From assembly GCA_965215225.1 (NCBI GenBank), contig OZ244039.1, positions 310,001 to 374,000 on the forward strand: a DNA stretch of 64,000 bases, in the 5' to 3' direction. Below are positions 23,501 through 31,000 of this stretch, one piece after another. How positions within the stretch are numbered: position 1 is the stretch's first letter; every line of letters starts with the position of its first letter. Below the pieces are notes generated by a model. It ran no database searches. It was not told where the DNA came from and saw only the letters and a list, made by a program, of their open reading frames with translations. The translations under genes were made by a program, and so were the position numbers. This stretch comes from G965215225 sp965215225. Lineage in GTDB: Bacteria; Pseudomonadota; Gammaproteobacteria; CBDBNL01; JAAOII01.

Positions 23501-26500
23501 GAGGATGGCGACCGGATAGGGGATGGTGAGGATAACTGCCCGCTGATTGCCAATTCTGCTCAAGAGGATATGGATGGCGATGGCTATGGTGATGTTTGTG
23601 ATCTGGATATGGATGGCGATGGTTATACCAACCTTGGCGATAACTGTCCGAGCGACTTCAATCCGTCTCAACGGGACCTTGATGGGGATGAGTATGCCGA
23701 TGCTTGTGAGCTGGATTTTGATGGCGATGGTTTAATCGAGATTGCCACAGCTGCCGAGCTGGATGCGGTTCGCTATCAATTAAATGGCACTGGCCGACGG
23801 ACAGCCGAAGATATGCCCCTGAGTAGGATTGGTTGTCCAATAGGAGGCTGTAATGGTTATGAGTTGATAAGCGACATTAATTTAACCGATTATATTACCG
23901 CTGATGAGGGATGGCAGCCGATTGGGGAGGATATAAATAGGACTGAGGAAGGTTGCCAAGGGGATGGCTTTAATGCAGTGTTTGAGGGTAATGGTCGAAC
24001 CATAAGCGGGCTGAGGATTGCTCGCCCGACTGAGGGTTGTGTTGGCTTGTTTGGTCATATCAAGGATGGGGAGGTGCGTAATCTTGAGGTGGAAGCGACT
24101 CATATCACAGGGAAGGAAAGGATAGGCATTTTAGCCGGCTATGCTACCCGTATAACAATTCGGACTACGAATGTTTCTTCAGCCACATTGAGAGGCGAAG
24201 AAAACTATGTAGGCGGTTTGATTGGGCATCTTTTCAATGGCGAGATTGTTTCCGCTTCTGCTGTGGTCAGCAGTCGGATAGTTGGGGATGACCAGGTTGG
24301 TGGCTTGATAGGGCGTAATGTTGATTCCACTATAAGCTATTCTTCTGCTCTTAGCAATTATATTCGTGGCCAAGATCGGGTAGGTGGTTTGATTGGGCAT
24401 AGCTGGGATATGAGAATCAGTGGTTCCATGGCCTTTTTGAATGAACTACACGGCCAAAATCTGTTAGGCGGTTTAATAGGCGGGTGCTCTTTTTATCAGC
24501 CTTTAGGACAGACGGTAGTTGGTTCAATGGCTCGTTTTTCTTTAATCAACGGAAGTCGTGAGGTAGGTGGTTTGATGGGGTCTTGTGATGATACCCAAAT
24601 TGTCTCTTCCATGGTTTCGGGTGTTGCTATCGTCGGCGATGATAGAATTGGCGGTTTGATAGGGACAGCAGTCGGCATCACCCTAGCTTCGTCCTATACG
24701 GTTGTTTCAGATATCCAAGGCTCCTCTGATACCAACGGGTTGGTCGGGAGCAACACTTCGGTTAGGATTGATGATTCCTATTGGGCTTTCCTTAACAGGG
24801 ACATGCCTTTAGATGCTTTTGCCAAGAGCTACTTGGATTTACAATCTCCGACAAGCTTTAGTGGTATTTATGCCAGTTGGGATGATGGGGTGGACCTAAA
24901 CCGTGATGGTAATGTGGAAGACACTACTCGCTGGTGCGATACTAATCGTGATGGTATCATAGGCCCTGATGAGAGGAGGGAGGACATCTGGGATTTAGGT
25001 CGGTCGGATGAATATCCAGCATTGAACTGCTTGCCTGAGATATCCTCGCGCCAAAGGGCACTCTTGCCTGAATTGTTTGGCGATACGGATGGTGATGACA
25101 TTGCCGATGCTTTTGATGTAGGAGAATTTAATGGTCGCCCCTGTTCGGAGCAAGCCGATTGCGATGGCGATGGCATAAACGATAATCAGGACGCCTTTTC
25201 GCTTGACCCCAATGAGCGGATTGACACTGATGGCGATGTTGTTGGCGATAATGGGGATAACTGTCCGGTTGTTTTCAACCCGAGTCAGCTGGATATGGAT
25301 GGGGATGGTGAGGGCAATGTCTGTGATGCGGATCGTGATGGCGATGGTGCTCTTACTGAGGTGGATAACTGTCCTCTTTTATCTAATCCATCCCAACAAG
25401 ATAGCGATTTGGACACTCATGGTGATGCCTGCGATCTTGATAGAGATGGAGATGGTTTAATTGAGATTAATAATGCTACCGAGCTGGATGCGGTTCGCTA
25501 TCAGCTAGATGCTAGCGGCCGCCGCCTAAGCCAAGATGGGCCATTAGACACCCTTGGTTGTGGCAATGGAGAGGATATCTTGGACTGCGACGGCTATGAG
25601 TTGGCTGCCGATATTGACCTGGTTGCTTATGCCGATAGAGATGGAGACAAGGGATGGCAACCCCTAGGACAGGATGATGGGGATGATGGCTGTCAGGGAG
25701 ACGGTTTCGATACTATTTTTGAAGGCAATGACTTCACTATTCACAATTTGCATATAGCAAGATCGACGGAGGACTGTGTTGGTCTGTTTGGTCAGGTTGG
25801 TGGCGAGCTTCGCAATCTGACTCTAGCAAATGCGGATGTAGAAGGCGATGACAAAGTGGGCATCCTGGCAGGTGAGGCGAAAAGGGCTAGTATTACCACC
25901 ATTACAATTGATTCTTCAAGAATTCATGGCGATGACTATGTGGGTGGGTTAGTAGGCAAACTTTCCTCTACTAAGGTAGAAGCGGTCTTTCTTGCTGCTA
26001 ATGTAAGTGGGCAGAGTTATGTAGGCGGGGTGACAGGCCGTAGCGATGTTTCTAGCATGACCCATATTAGTTTTACTGGTGATGAAGTTGATGGGAGGCT
26101 TAGTTTTATAGGCGGTCTGGTGGGTTGGGCTCAAGGTGTGACTATTATAGATTCTATTGTCTTAGGCGCTCAAATAGACGGGCTAAATAAGACTGGTGGG
26201 GCAGTTGGTATATTAAGGCAAAGCAGTATGCTTGGTTCTGCTGCTCTTACTAGCCAAGTAATCGGAAACGATGATGTAGGGGGTTTGATAGGCGAAGCCT
26301 GGGTGATCACTCTTACTAAGTCGGCTGCTTTCTCCGAAAGGATTAGTGGTAACAACAACCTAGGTGGTTTGTCTGGTAGGGGCCAGAGTGTGATTATGTT
26401 CTCTTCTTTAGCGGTTTCTCATCAGATTACTGGAACAGGAAGCAATGTTGGAGGATTAATAGGACATGCCATTGGTTTTGCTAGGGATTATTCTTATTGG

Positions 26501-26824
26501 GATAGCATCGTCGGCTTGTCAAGCGATAGGGATAGGAGAACTACTCAACGACTACAATCCCCCACTGACTATACCAATGTATATGTTAATTGGGATAACA
26601 CCATAGACTTTGACAATGCGGATGGGGATAGTCAAACTGATACTGGGGAAGATGATAACACGCATTGGTGTGATACCAACTATGATGGTGAAATAGATGG
26701 AAGCGAAGAAACGGATACCAATACCATTTGGGATTTTGGCACTTCAAGTGATTATCCCGCTCTTCGCTGCACTCCTATCCCCCCTCAACAACAAAGAGAT
26801 TTCATTAGGTCTTTGGGTGATTAG
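17516..26824 (+). CDS. Giant Ig-like/GLUG/TSP3 surface lipoprotein, phase-variable
   Basis: About 3,100 codons in one frame, closely related to the truncated gene at 2-15931. A long basic N-region precedes a hydrophobic stretch ending LFLLSAC. The lipidation Cys is encoded at 17729-17731 and is followed by VGGGG. Ig-like repeats fill ~17760-20230. Four GLUG modules follow (about 20235-21790, 22045-23340, 23740-25040 and 25460-26790), separated by Asp-rich TSP3-like calcium-binding repeats. The frame opens with a TTG at the edge of the G tract, and an ATG without ribosome site lies at 17552. The better start is ATG 17473, presently out of frame because of the 24-G tract, so the gene is probably OFF in this sequence. 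The role is inferred to be surface adhesion or antigenic variation. Confidence 0.85.
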   Translation: MGGGGGGGGDVVMKRLVLTKTVNTSQAFFIVKPNKELDKKLTKNKYRAYFSFRLFRLGYLCQLIFLFLLSACVGGGGSFGSSSPAEPAAVNITLSDFTIISPLIIGNGAYDLRVEVVNDALLDGLRAGCRFNNQTVLASIEAKVISCSFAIQEDGVHSIDLDVNRDGSNPYVLEVNVTRDTLPPVILTSYDSQNSRLLITIEDLTNVTANYSLADGVVRSLRKDGDAYVIALPDSLGTGRHSIEVRAVDVLDHETTEIASFVLLRDSPTLDITSANATNARIYRLEATIDSGSYEGEYSGECRLASQSVVANISSDSLTCDLVLSSLMDGSHMVEILLTATEYGRTYSSFIPLVKDTQPPTISFPFLQDPYGQGDVNILVVISDSLSAIKEVSYRLDNGAFESLVASDGGYMLFLALPTDSYRILIRAEDRVGNVGTREVSLRVVRDVPHLNLTSPVITTNSTYRLTADLDPGSYAGDFTASCQLEGATASAGEVVDNRLSCSLMFDTDGPHRANVTLTAVNLAETYDYTFSIVRDTTPPSIDLTTVARQYNSSESTQRLIIMDSYSEVTTADWCIGQLAAGVLARNGTSDEWSFVMPVSLLPTGGHQIEFNLSDSLGNSHLYLHDFLVLKDRPTVELTSADRTNLNSYNLTVRLDAGSYLGAYNGTCNLNGDLENATIVNNLLSCQLNLAGVSDGIYSLVIVLTPDYEIDYEYSFDFTIDRTPPSIQILNLAEVYGADYAGQAVEVLILDLSNISSVSYQLDDGATEVLTGTDDIYSFTLPASPHSLSTGRHWLTLTATDSLANENTIRQSFVILGDSPQLNQTSPALTMTHYYNFTATIDPASYPGDYTGKCSVGGEAEVAANIASHQLSCELDLWSLTNGIQPIEVNLTADYDRSYNFVLRVEKGVDVDRDDDGLIEVANAIELDEIRYQLDGSGKRTVKDMRLNREGCPIGGCNGYELIDNISLAEFPNWRPIGQNNTASNATADSWPFDSGCSSESFSGIFEGNGNRISGLRMDQPTKSCIGLFGSINQGEVRNLSLAAISIRGANLVGSLAGAINSAAIAEVSVFVHHNLSGSDHIGGLVGRADGGRIISSSAAASHNLSGSDYIGGLVGRTEETRIIYSYAVTDTIKGRARVGGLVGWLASSSIYYSYAATDTVDGRGRVGGLVGWSARSSVYYSYALSNMVQGMGQGGGSDVGGLVGRSTFSTFIASYAKGHNIQGSVQVGGLVGDSRAHKLIHSTAAIGEIRGGTQIGGLIGRVTEDSYVSSSYAVTKKISAAGNFSSPLIGGRDSPLGHRLAYSYWDRTAVSISRDKSLLELLGIDADLVGSEEARPSYTANYYDETAQPSLALKSPVDYTGIYSHWNQAIDIDVDFATLNNDLATGTDPITRWCDRNADGLIDETERQLDNRIWDFGGKQDYPSLRCPPQPPAWVAQRFPFLFEDTDGDSIVDYLDQFAGIECSELADCDGDGVDDGLDPFPVDASEWADDDNDGVGNNADIDVDGDGLIEIATAPELDRVRYQLDGSGRRRSLVAPLDQTGCGDGACIGYELVANISLSGYYGPEFSWQPLGHDTEPTMDDCQGEGFGAVFEGNGNRISGLVINRPTEDCVGLFGKLESQGVIRNLHLEVDRVIGRKYVGGMIAYGDRAKVFSSSVVFATIEGVEFVGGLIGSSRHMELVGLTATGSNLTASSSYVLGFGGLVGQDENSDIHSSSARVDSIRGYSNVGGLVGKGTDTKVTSSFSFVRLIDTYSRVGGLVGYGKDLRVTASYAISDSLLARRPVSSFTGGLIGQAVGSSKVSHSYAVAGTISGAGSDVSGLGGIRDGRIFHSYAVFGSLITSGPGSPANGLVGAGTATIVRSYWDSTVSGITGRAARTTSQLRSPTDYSDIYETWDETINTDEALPWCDLNRNGMLDSDERRPDNLIWDFGSGSQYPAIRCTPDATVLQRSSWQLIDGKPVINDHVFSLDLDTDGDGTEDRRDLFPGDPTESSDEDGDRIGDGEDNCPLIANSAQEDMDGDGYGDVCDLDMDGDGYTNLGDNCPSDFNPSQRDLDGDEYADACELDFDGDGLIEIATAAELDAVRYQLNGTGRRTAEDMPLSRIGCPIGGCNGYELISDINLTDYITADEGWQPIGEDINRTEEGCQGDGFNAVFEGNGRTISGLRIARPTEGCVGLFGHIKDGEVRNLEVEATHITGKERIGILAGYATRITIRTTNVSSATLRGEENYVGGLIGHLFNGEIVSASAVVSSRIVGDDQVGGLIGRNVDSTISYSSALSNYIRGQDRVGGLIGHSWDMRISGSMAFLNELHGQNLLGGLIGGCSFYQPLGQTVVGSMARFSLINGSREVGGLMGSCDDTQIVSSMVSGVAIVGDDRIGGLIGTAVGITLASSYTVVSDIQGSSDTNGLVGSNTSVRIDDSYWAFLNRDMPLDAFAKSYLDLQSPTSFSGIYASWDDGVDLNRDGNVEDTTRWCDTNRDGIIGPDERREDIWDLGRSDEYPALNCLPEISSRQRALLPELFGDTDGDDIADAFDVGEFNGRPCSEQADCDGDGINDNQDAFSLDPNERIDTDGDVVGDNGDNCPVVFNPSQLDMDGDGEGNVCDADRDGDGALTEVDNCPLLSNPSQQDSDLDTHGDACDLDRDGDGLIEINNATELDAVRYQLDASGRRLSQDGPLDTLGCGNGEDILDCDGYELAADIDLVAYADRDGDKGWQPLGQDDGDDGCQGDGFDTIFEGNDFTIHNLHIARSTEDCVGLFGQVGGELRNLTLANADVEGDDKVGILAGEAKRASITTITIDSSRIHGDDYVGGLVGKLSSTKVEAVFLAANVSGQSYVGGVTGRSDVSSMTHISFTGDEVDGRLSFIGGLVGWAQGVTIIDSIVLGAQIDGLNKTGGAVGILRQSSMLGSAALTSQVIGNDDVGGLIGEAWVITLTKSAAFSERISGNNNLGGLSGRGQSVIMFSSLAVSHQITGTGSNVGGLIGHAIGFARDYSYWDSIVGLSSDRDRRTTQRLQSPTDYTNVYVNWDNTIDFDNADGDSQTDTGEDDNTHWCDTNYDGEIDGSEETDTNTIWDFGTSSDYPALRCTPIPPQQQRDFIRSLGD
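17518..17541 (+). repeat. Poly-G tract, 24 nt, phase-variation switch candidate
   Basis: An uninterrupted run of 24 Gs sits between the Shine-Dalgarno-served ATG at 17473 and the lipoprotein signal peptide. With 24 Gs the upstream frame terminates at 17583. With 23 (or 26) Gs it would join the frame that reads DVVMKRLVLTK and then the signal peptide. This is the classic layout of slipped-strand translational phase variation. Confidence 0.8.
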
Positions 26825-27655
26825 GGCCACTCTTCGCTGCACTGCCCTATCATCCCTCCCCTGAACAACAAAGAGCCTTCATTAACTCTCTGGGTGATTA
26901 GGGGCAACCATCTACAAACACAAATTGGCATTTTGGCACTTCAAGTGATTATCCCGCTCTTCGCTGCACTGCCCTATCACCTCCTCACCTGAACAACAAA
27001 GAGCGTTCATTAACTCTCTGGGTGATTAGGGGCTACTCTTCGCTGCACTGCCCTATTACCTCCACCCCTCAGCAACAAAGAGCGTTTATTAGATCTCTGG
27101 GTGATTAGGGGCTACTCTTCGCTGCACTGCCCTATTACCTCCACCCCTCAGCAACAAAGAGCGTTTATTAGATCTCTGGGGGATTAGGGTCCACTATTCG
27201 CTGCCCTTCCCTATCACCTCCTCACCTGAACAACAAAGTGATTTTATTAGATCTCTGGGGGATTAGGGTCCACTATTCGCTGCCCTTCCCTATCACCTCC
27301 TCCCCTGAACAACAAAGAGCGTTCATTAACTCTCTGGATAATTAGGGGACTCTCTTCGCTGCACTTCCCTATCACCTCCTCACCTGAACAACAAAGAGCG
27401 TTCATTAACTCTCTGGATAATTAGGGGACTCTCTTCGCTGCACTTCCCTATCACCTCCTCACCTGAACAACAAAGAGCATTCATTAGATCTTTGGGGGAT
27501 TAGATTCACCCATCTTCAAACACAAAAAACAATAGCAATTCCATTTGGGACTTTAGCACTTCAACCGATTATCCCACTGTCCGCTGCACTTCCCTATCAC
27601 CTCCTCACCTGAACAACAAAGAGCATTCATTAGGTCTCTGGATGATTTTAGGGGT
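26825..27655 (+). repeat. Second tail array, nine truncated copies of the 3' end
   Basis: After the stop at 26824 the last codons of the gene (CTTCGCTGCACT..., AACAACAAAGAG..., in-frame GATTAG or AATTAG) recur about nine times at 75-85 bp spacing. Two longer copies carry the WDFGTS-DYP-equivalent segment (~26930 and ~27530). The last copy ends at about 27650 with GATTTTAG. The array fills the space to the convergent YdeI-family gene. I see no gene in it. Confidence 0.87.
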
Positions 27656-27666
27656 ATTTCTCTAGC

Positions 27667-27957
27667 TTAATTTTTGCGTTTGTTAATATCAGACTTAGTC
27701 TTTGGTTGTCGGTGAGGACAACCAGCCCAACAACATGGCCGCCGTTTCCCTTTTCGCAAATCCTCACAGAGTCGGTTGAGGTGTTTTTTGCGCGTCTCAA
27801 CCCGCTTCACTAGGGTCACCCAACAGATCCACTCATTGCGAGCAAGAGGCGTTAGCCCATTCCACTTTTCAAGCAGACCAATGTTTGATTCAAGCACCCC
27901 GCGAAGATCCTTCGGCACCCTATGAACAACTCCAGCCCTAATTGTTTGTTTAGTCAT
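27667..27957 (-). CDS. YdeI/OmpD-associated (OmdA) family protein
   Basis: A small basic protein of 96 residues from ATG 27957; a TTG six codons upstream, at 27975, would give 102. It contains WNGLTPLARNEWICWV, an ETRKKHLNRLCEDL-type segment and the Cys-rich end GKRRPCCWAGCPHR. These are hallmarks of the YdeI/OmpD-associated (bacteriocin-protection) family as I know it. The biochemical role of that family is poorly defined. It is convergent with the tail array and divergent from the Cys-rich gene at 28092, with a shared palindromic promoter region between them. I prefer ATG 27957 because the upstream codon is TTG and family members start close to a TxRxG-VHxVPxDL segment. The family call is secure; the function is not. 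Confidence 0.8.
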   Translation of the reverse strand: MTKQTIRAGVVHRVPKDLRGVLESNIGLLEKWNGLTPLARNEWICWVTLVKRVETRKKHLNRLCEDLRKGKRRPCCWAGCPHRQPKTKSDINKRKN

Positions 27958-27989
27958 ATGTTTAGTATACGGCAAATTCTCACTACCAA

Positions 27990-28039
27990 TGCATCACTTC
28001 TTTGACGGGATTATATAATCCCATCCAAGAGGTGATGCA
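27990..28039. promoter_or_regulatory. 50-bp palindromic divergent promoter/operator
   Basis: TGCATCAC at 27990-27997 pairs with GTGATGCA at 28032-28039, and the centre is the perfect palindrome GGGATTATATAATCCC (28008-28023). Because the core is self-complementary, TATAAT occurs on both strands. It could therefore serve as a shared -10 for the divergent genes at 27957 (-) and 28092 (+), and the arms could bind a dimeric regulator. Confidence 0.5.
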
Positions 28040-28091
28040 CTTATGATGCAAATTCGCATTTCATTATTCAATTAAATAAAGAGGTATCATT

Positions 28092-28337
28092 ATGAAAATG
28101 ACCGAGAAAGAAAAAGAGCAAGTTTTGCTTGTCCTTCAAGAATGTGCTAAGTGTATGGGATGCGAACCAGAGGCAGCGGAAGCTCATAGTTTGATAAAGG
28201 TGGATAAATGTAAGGCAGCAGAGGTACTTTGCCGAGCTCTCTGTGGTCTTGCTAAATACAATCCTAATCCGTGGACGAAAGGATTGTGTAAACTTGCTAT
28301 GGTTGGTGAAAAAATATTGTGCAGAGGCAAAGATTGA
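28092..28337 (+). CDS. Small cysteine-rich protein, unrecognised
   Basis: An 81-residue protein with a good ribosome site: AAAGAGG begins at 28078, about seven bases before the ATG. It has seven cysteines: three in ECAKCMGC, then one in VDKCK, two in VLCRALC and one each in GLCKL and ILCRGKD at the end. It has charged residues at the N-terminus (MKMTEKEKEQ) and no signal peptide or membrane segment. I recognise no family. The Cys count could mean metal or redox binding, but that is inference. A strong terminator follows at 28387, so it is probably monocistronic. It shares a palindromic promoter region with the divergent YdeI-family gene. Confidence 0.65.
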   Translation: MKMTEKEKEQVLLVLQECAKCMGCEPEAAEAHSLIKVDKCKAAEVLCRALCGLAKYNPNPWTKGLCKLAMVGEKILCRGKD

Positions 28338-28386
28338 AGCGGATAGAAAAACAGTCGTCGTAACAATATAGATAAGTCGTATTGAT

Positions 28387-28436
28387 GCGGGTGGCATTGC
28401 TTAATAGATAAGCAATTATCCTACCGCTTCTTTTTG
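28387..28436 (+). terminator. Rho-independent terminator of the Cys-rich gene
   Basis: The stem ATTGCTT / AAGCAAT (loop AATAGAT) is flanked by GCGG / CCGC and followed by TTCTTTTT. It lies 50 bp after the stop at 28337, on the same strand. Confidence 0.75.
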
Positions 28437-28474
28437 TAATCGCGCCGACTAATTCCGCCAAATAGGCAAGACAT

Positions 28475-28508
28475 GAAAAAGTTAGGTGCCCTAACCGGCG
28501 ACTTTTTC
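28475..28508 (-). terminator. Terminator downstream of ilvBH (possibly bidirectional)
   Basis: On the - strand GTTAGG-GCA-CCTAAC is followed by TTTTTC, about 90 bp past the ilvH stop. The outer arms GAAAAAGT / ACTTTTTC also pair, so it could act in both directions. The segment CCTAACCGGCGACT recurs at about 52735. Confidence 0.55.
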
Positions 28509-28582
28509 TTGCTTCCGGTGGTTACGCTGGATAGGAAATTTAGCAAAGAAGAAGCTTATCACCCAACCGCTCCCAGCAAAAG

Positions 28583-28618
28583 GTCTAGGAGTGATATTAA
28601 ATTTCTACTATTGTAGAT
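28583..28618 (+). CRISPR. Solo type V-A (Cas12a)-like CRISPR repeat
   Basis: This 36-nt segment starts GTCTAGGAG and ends AATTTCTACTATTGTAGAT. That 19-nt 3' half is the Cas12a crRNA handle, with stem TCTAC / GTAGA and loop TATT. The overall length, the GTCTA start and the handle all agree with known type V-A direct repeats. There is one copy only, with no array and no cas gene nearby. Downstream on the + strand the spacer position is occupied by ilvH antisense sequence. The ilvH stop codon and its last codons lie inside the repeat. Confidence 0.55.
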
Positions 28619-29124
28619 ATAGCGAAGCCCTTGGCGCCGCGAGCCAGGCCGGTGATTCCGCTGCGGACAAACTCTAAGATATTCTTGTTATCGAAATTGC
28701 GGATAAAGGCATCTATCTCCTTGCTACGGCCGGTCAGCTCAATCGTATAGCTAGAAGCAGTGACATCCACTATCTTGCCGTTGAATATATCGGTAAGTCG
28801 TTTGAGTTCGGCACGCTGTTCGCCCAGAGCGCGCAGCTTAATGAGCAAGATTTCTCTTTCCAAATAGGAAATGTCTCGTGACAGTTCCATCACCTTATAT
28901 ACTGGCACTATCTTATGTAGCTGCTTGGATATTTGTTCCATTTCGGGCGCATAGGTAGTGAGCGTCAGTCTTGATAGAGTGGGATCTTGGGTGGGAGCCA
29001 CAGTCATACTTTCAATATTGTAGCCACGCTGGGCGAAAAGCCCCACCACCCGTGCGAGTGCGCCAGCCTCATTTTCTAATAGCACACTGATTACATTGAT
29101 TTCATCTTTTTGTTGCTTACTCAT
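28597..29124 (-). CDS. ilvH: Acetolactate synthase small (regulatory) subunit
   Basis: This is the regulatory partner of the IlvB catalytic subunit in branched-chain amino acid synthesis. An N-terminal ACT domain is clear (VISVLLENEAGALARVVGLF, then QRGYNIESMTVAPTQDPTLS), followed by the second IlvH domain ending in RSGITGLARGAKG. The start at ATG 29124 forms an ATGA overlap with the ilvB stop, the usual coupled arrangement; an upstream ATG at 29154 would add ten residues inside ilvB. The last residues, ISTIVEI, are encoded by the complement of the Cas12a-like repeat. Relatives such as the E. coli protein end shortly after the RGxK segment, so the native tail seems to have been replaced. It should still be functional, as both core domains are complete. 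Confidence 0.93.
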   Translation of the reverse strand: MSKQQKDEINVISVLLENEAGALARVVGLFAQRGYNIESMTVAPTQDPTLSRLTLTTYAPEMEQISKQLHKIVPVYKVMELSRDISYLEREILLIKLRALGEQRAELKRLTDIFNGKIVDVTASSYTIELTGRSKEIDAFIRNFDNKNILEFVRSGITGLARGAKGFAISTIVEI

Positions 29125-30854
29125 AGGGGCGTCCTCTTGGTTTTGCTCAGCCACATTTCATTGATGGCATGATCCTTGATATGCATAGGATAGACATGTT
29201 CAGCAGGATCTACATAGATATCTAGGAACACGAGTTCCTTGCTATGCTTACTAAACACCTTTTTCAGACAGGGCAGCAGCTCCTTCTGGTCGGTTATTTT
29301 GAAGCCACGATGGCCATAGGACTCCACCAGCCTGATGAAATCTGGTAGCGATTCCATATAGGAGGAAGCATGGCGACCCTCATACTGCATATCCTGCCAT
29401 TGTTTGACCATTCCTAATGATTGGTTGTTGATATTGACAATCTTTACCGGTATGTCATACTGGCGGCAAGTAGAGAGTTCTTGTATGCACATTTGGATAC
29501 TACCCTCGCCTGTAACACAGATGACCTGCTTGTCGGGAGCGGCAAAATTCACTCCCATAGCGGCGGGAAAACCAAAGCCCATGGTCCCCAAGCCGCCGGA
29601 GTTAATCCACCTGTTTGGCTTAGCGAATTTGTAATATTGGGCGACAAACATCTGGTGCTGCCCAACATCCGAAGTGATATAGACATCCATATTCTTGGTT
29701 GTTTCATAGAGGGCTTCGACCACCTGCTGTGGCTTGATAGTGCTATCGGTTGATTTCTCATAGTCGAGGGGAGCCAGCTCGCGCCATTGGTTAATTTGCC
29801 TCCACCACTCGGCACGCTCTGTTTTATCGAGCTTTTTCTTCTGCTCTTTGATGAGTTGAATCATATCTTGGAGCACGGTCTTTACTGGCCCCACTATGGG
29901 AATATGGGCATTGATAGTTTTAGAGATGTTAGCAGAGTCTATATCTACATGAGCTATTTTGGCTTGGGGACAAAACAGCGAGATATTATTTGTGACCCTA
30001 TCATCGAATCTTGCTCCTAGCGCCAAGATGAAATCGCTATTATGCATTGCCATATTGGCAGTATAGGTGCCATGCATCCCCAACATACCAAGGAAGCGCT
30101 CACCATCGCCCGGATAGCCGCCCAATCCCATCAGAGTGTTGGTCACTGGTAGGTCTAGCATATCTACTAGGGAGCGCAGTTCCTCCGATGCCTTATTAAG
30201 GATAATTCCTCCGCCAGTATAGATGACGGGTCTTTTCGCTGCTAGCAGCTGCTCGGTTGCTTTACGGATCTGGCCGCTATGTCCTTTCTTCACTGGTTTG
30301 TAGGATCTAAGATTGATAGACTTAGGATATTCATAGGGGAATTTGGTATTTGGATCTGTAACATCCTTGGGAACATCCACCACCACCGGTCCTGGCCGCC
30401 CCGTAACTGCTAGATGAAAGGCTTGCTTGATGATATAGGGAATATCTTGCGGCTTTTGAATGATGAAGTTGTGCTTCACTATGGGGCGAGATATGCCGAC
30501 CATATCGGTTTCTTGGAAGGCATCCTGTCCTATCAGCGGTCTTGCCACCTGGCCGGATATCACCACCATAGGAATTGAATCCATATAGGCGGTTGCAATA
30601 CCTGTAATGGCATTGGTTGCGCCGGGGCCGGAGGTCACCAACACTACCCCTGGCTTGCCACTGGCTCGGGCATAACCATCTGCCATATGAGTGGCTGCCT
30701 GTTCGTGGCGAACCAAGATATGTTTGACTTTTTCTTGTTTGAAGAGCGCATCGTAGATATGCAATGAGGCACCGCCTGGATAACCATAAACCTCCTCAAT
30801 GCCTTCGTCAGCAAGGGCTTGCACTAGCATCTCTCCACCTGATAAATGTGTCAT
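29121..30854 (-). CDS. ilvB: Acetolactate synthase large (catalytic) subunit
   Basis: A thiamine-diphosphate enzyme of 577 residues, normal for the family. It condenses pyruvate with pyruvate or 2-oxobutyrate, the first common step of valine, leucine and isoleucine synthesis. Visible are the N-terminal GYPGGASLHIYDAL with the catalytic Glu in HEQAATHMADGYAR, the SGPGATNAITGIATAYMDS block, the central FAD-type domain (LGLGGYPGDGERFLGMLGMHG), and the ThDP/Mg motif GEGSIQM...NINN. It forms an operon with ilvH through a 4-bp stop/start overlap. A leader with a possible attenuator precedes it. Confidence 0.96.
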   Translation of the reverse strand: MTHLSGGEMLVQALADEGIEEVYGYPGGASLHIYDALFKQEKVKHILVRHEQAATHMADGYARASGKPGVVLVTSGPGATNAITGIATAYMDSIPMVVISGQVARPLIGQDAFQETDMVGISRPIVKHNFIIQKPQDIPYIIKQAFHLAVTGRPGPVVVDVPKDVTDPNTKFPYEYPKSINLRSYKPVKKGHSGQIRKATEQLLAAKRPVIYTGGGIILNKASEELRSLVDMLDLPVTNTLMGLGGYPGDGERFLGMLGMHGTYTANMAMHNSDFILALGARFDDRVTNNISLFCPQAKIAHVDIDSANISKTINAHIPIVGPVKTVLQDMIQLIKEQKKKLDKTERAEWWRQINQWRELAPLDYEKSTDSTIKPQQVVEALYETTKNMDVYITSDVGQHQMFVAQYYKFAKPNRWINSGGLGTMGFGFPAAMGVNFAAPDKQVICVTGEGSIQMCIQELSTCRQYDIPVKIVNINNQSLGMVKQWQDMQYEGRHASSYMESLPDFIRLVESYGHRGFKITDQKELLPCLKKVFSKHSKELVFLDIYVDPAEHVYPMHIKDHAINEMWLSKTKRTPL

Positions 30855-30919
30855 AGTCTTAAAAATAATATATTAGCTCTATTAATGAGAAATGCCGGCG
30901 GCCATAGAATCCGCAATGG

Positions 30920-31000
30920 ATACAAAAACCACCGCAGGTATGCGGCTAGTCCTTGTCAGACTAAATGAGGCCGGTAAGTCTCATCCTTAATCCTTAATCT
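30920..31000 (-). promoter_or_regulatory. Possible attenuator and leader peptide upstream of ilvBH
   Basis: Read on the - strand, AAGGA lies six bases before an ATG that opens the seven-codon frame MRLTGLI, rich in Leu and Ile. Shortly after its stop comes CCGCA-TACC-TGCGG followed by TGGTTTTTG, a compact terminator-like hairpin, all about 70-130 bases before the ilvB ATG. This resembles amino-acid attenuation of ilv operons in enterobacteria. The leader is much shorter than known ones, so the call is tentative. Confidence 0.35.

Noticed and set aside
29125..29154. Upstream ATG for ilvH
   Set aside because: ATG 29124 gives the typical 4-bp overlap with ilvB and leaves the ACT domain complete; the longer start lies inside ilvB without a signal.
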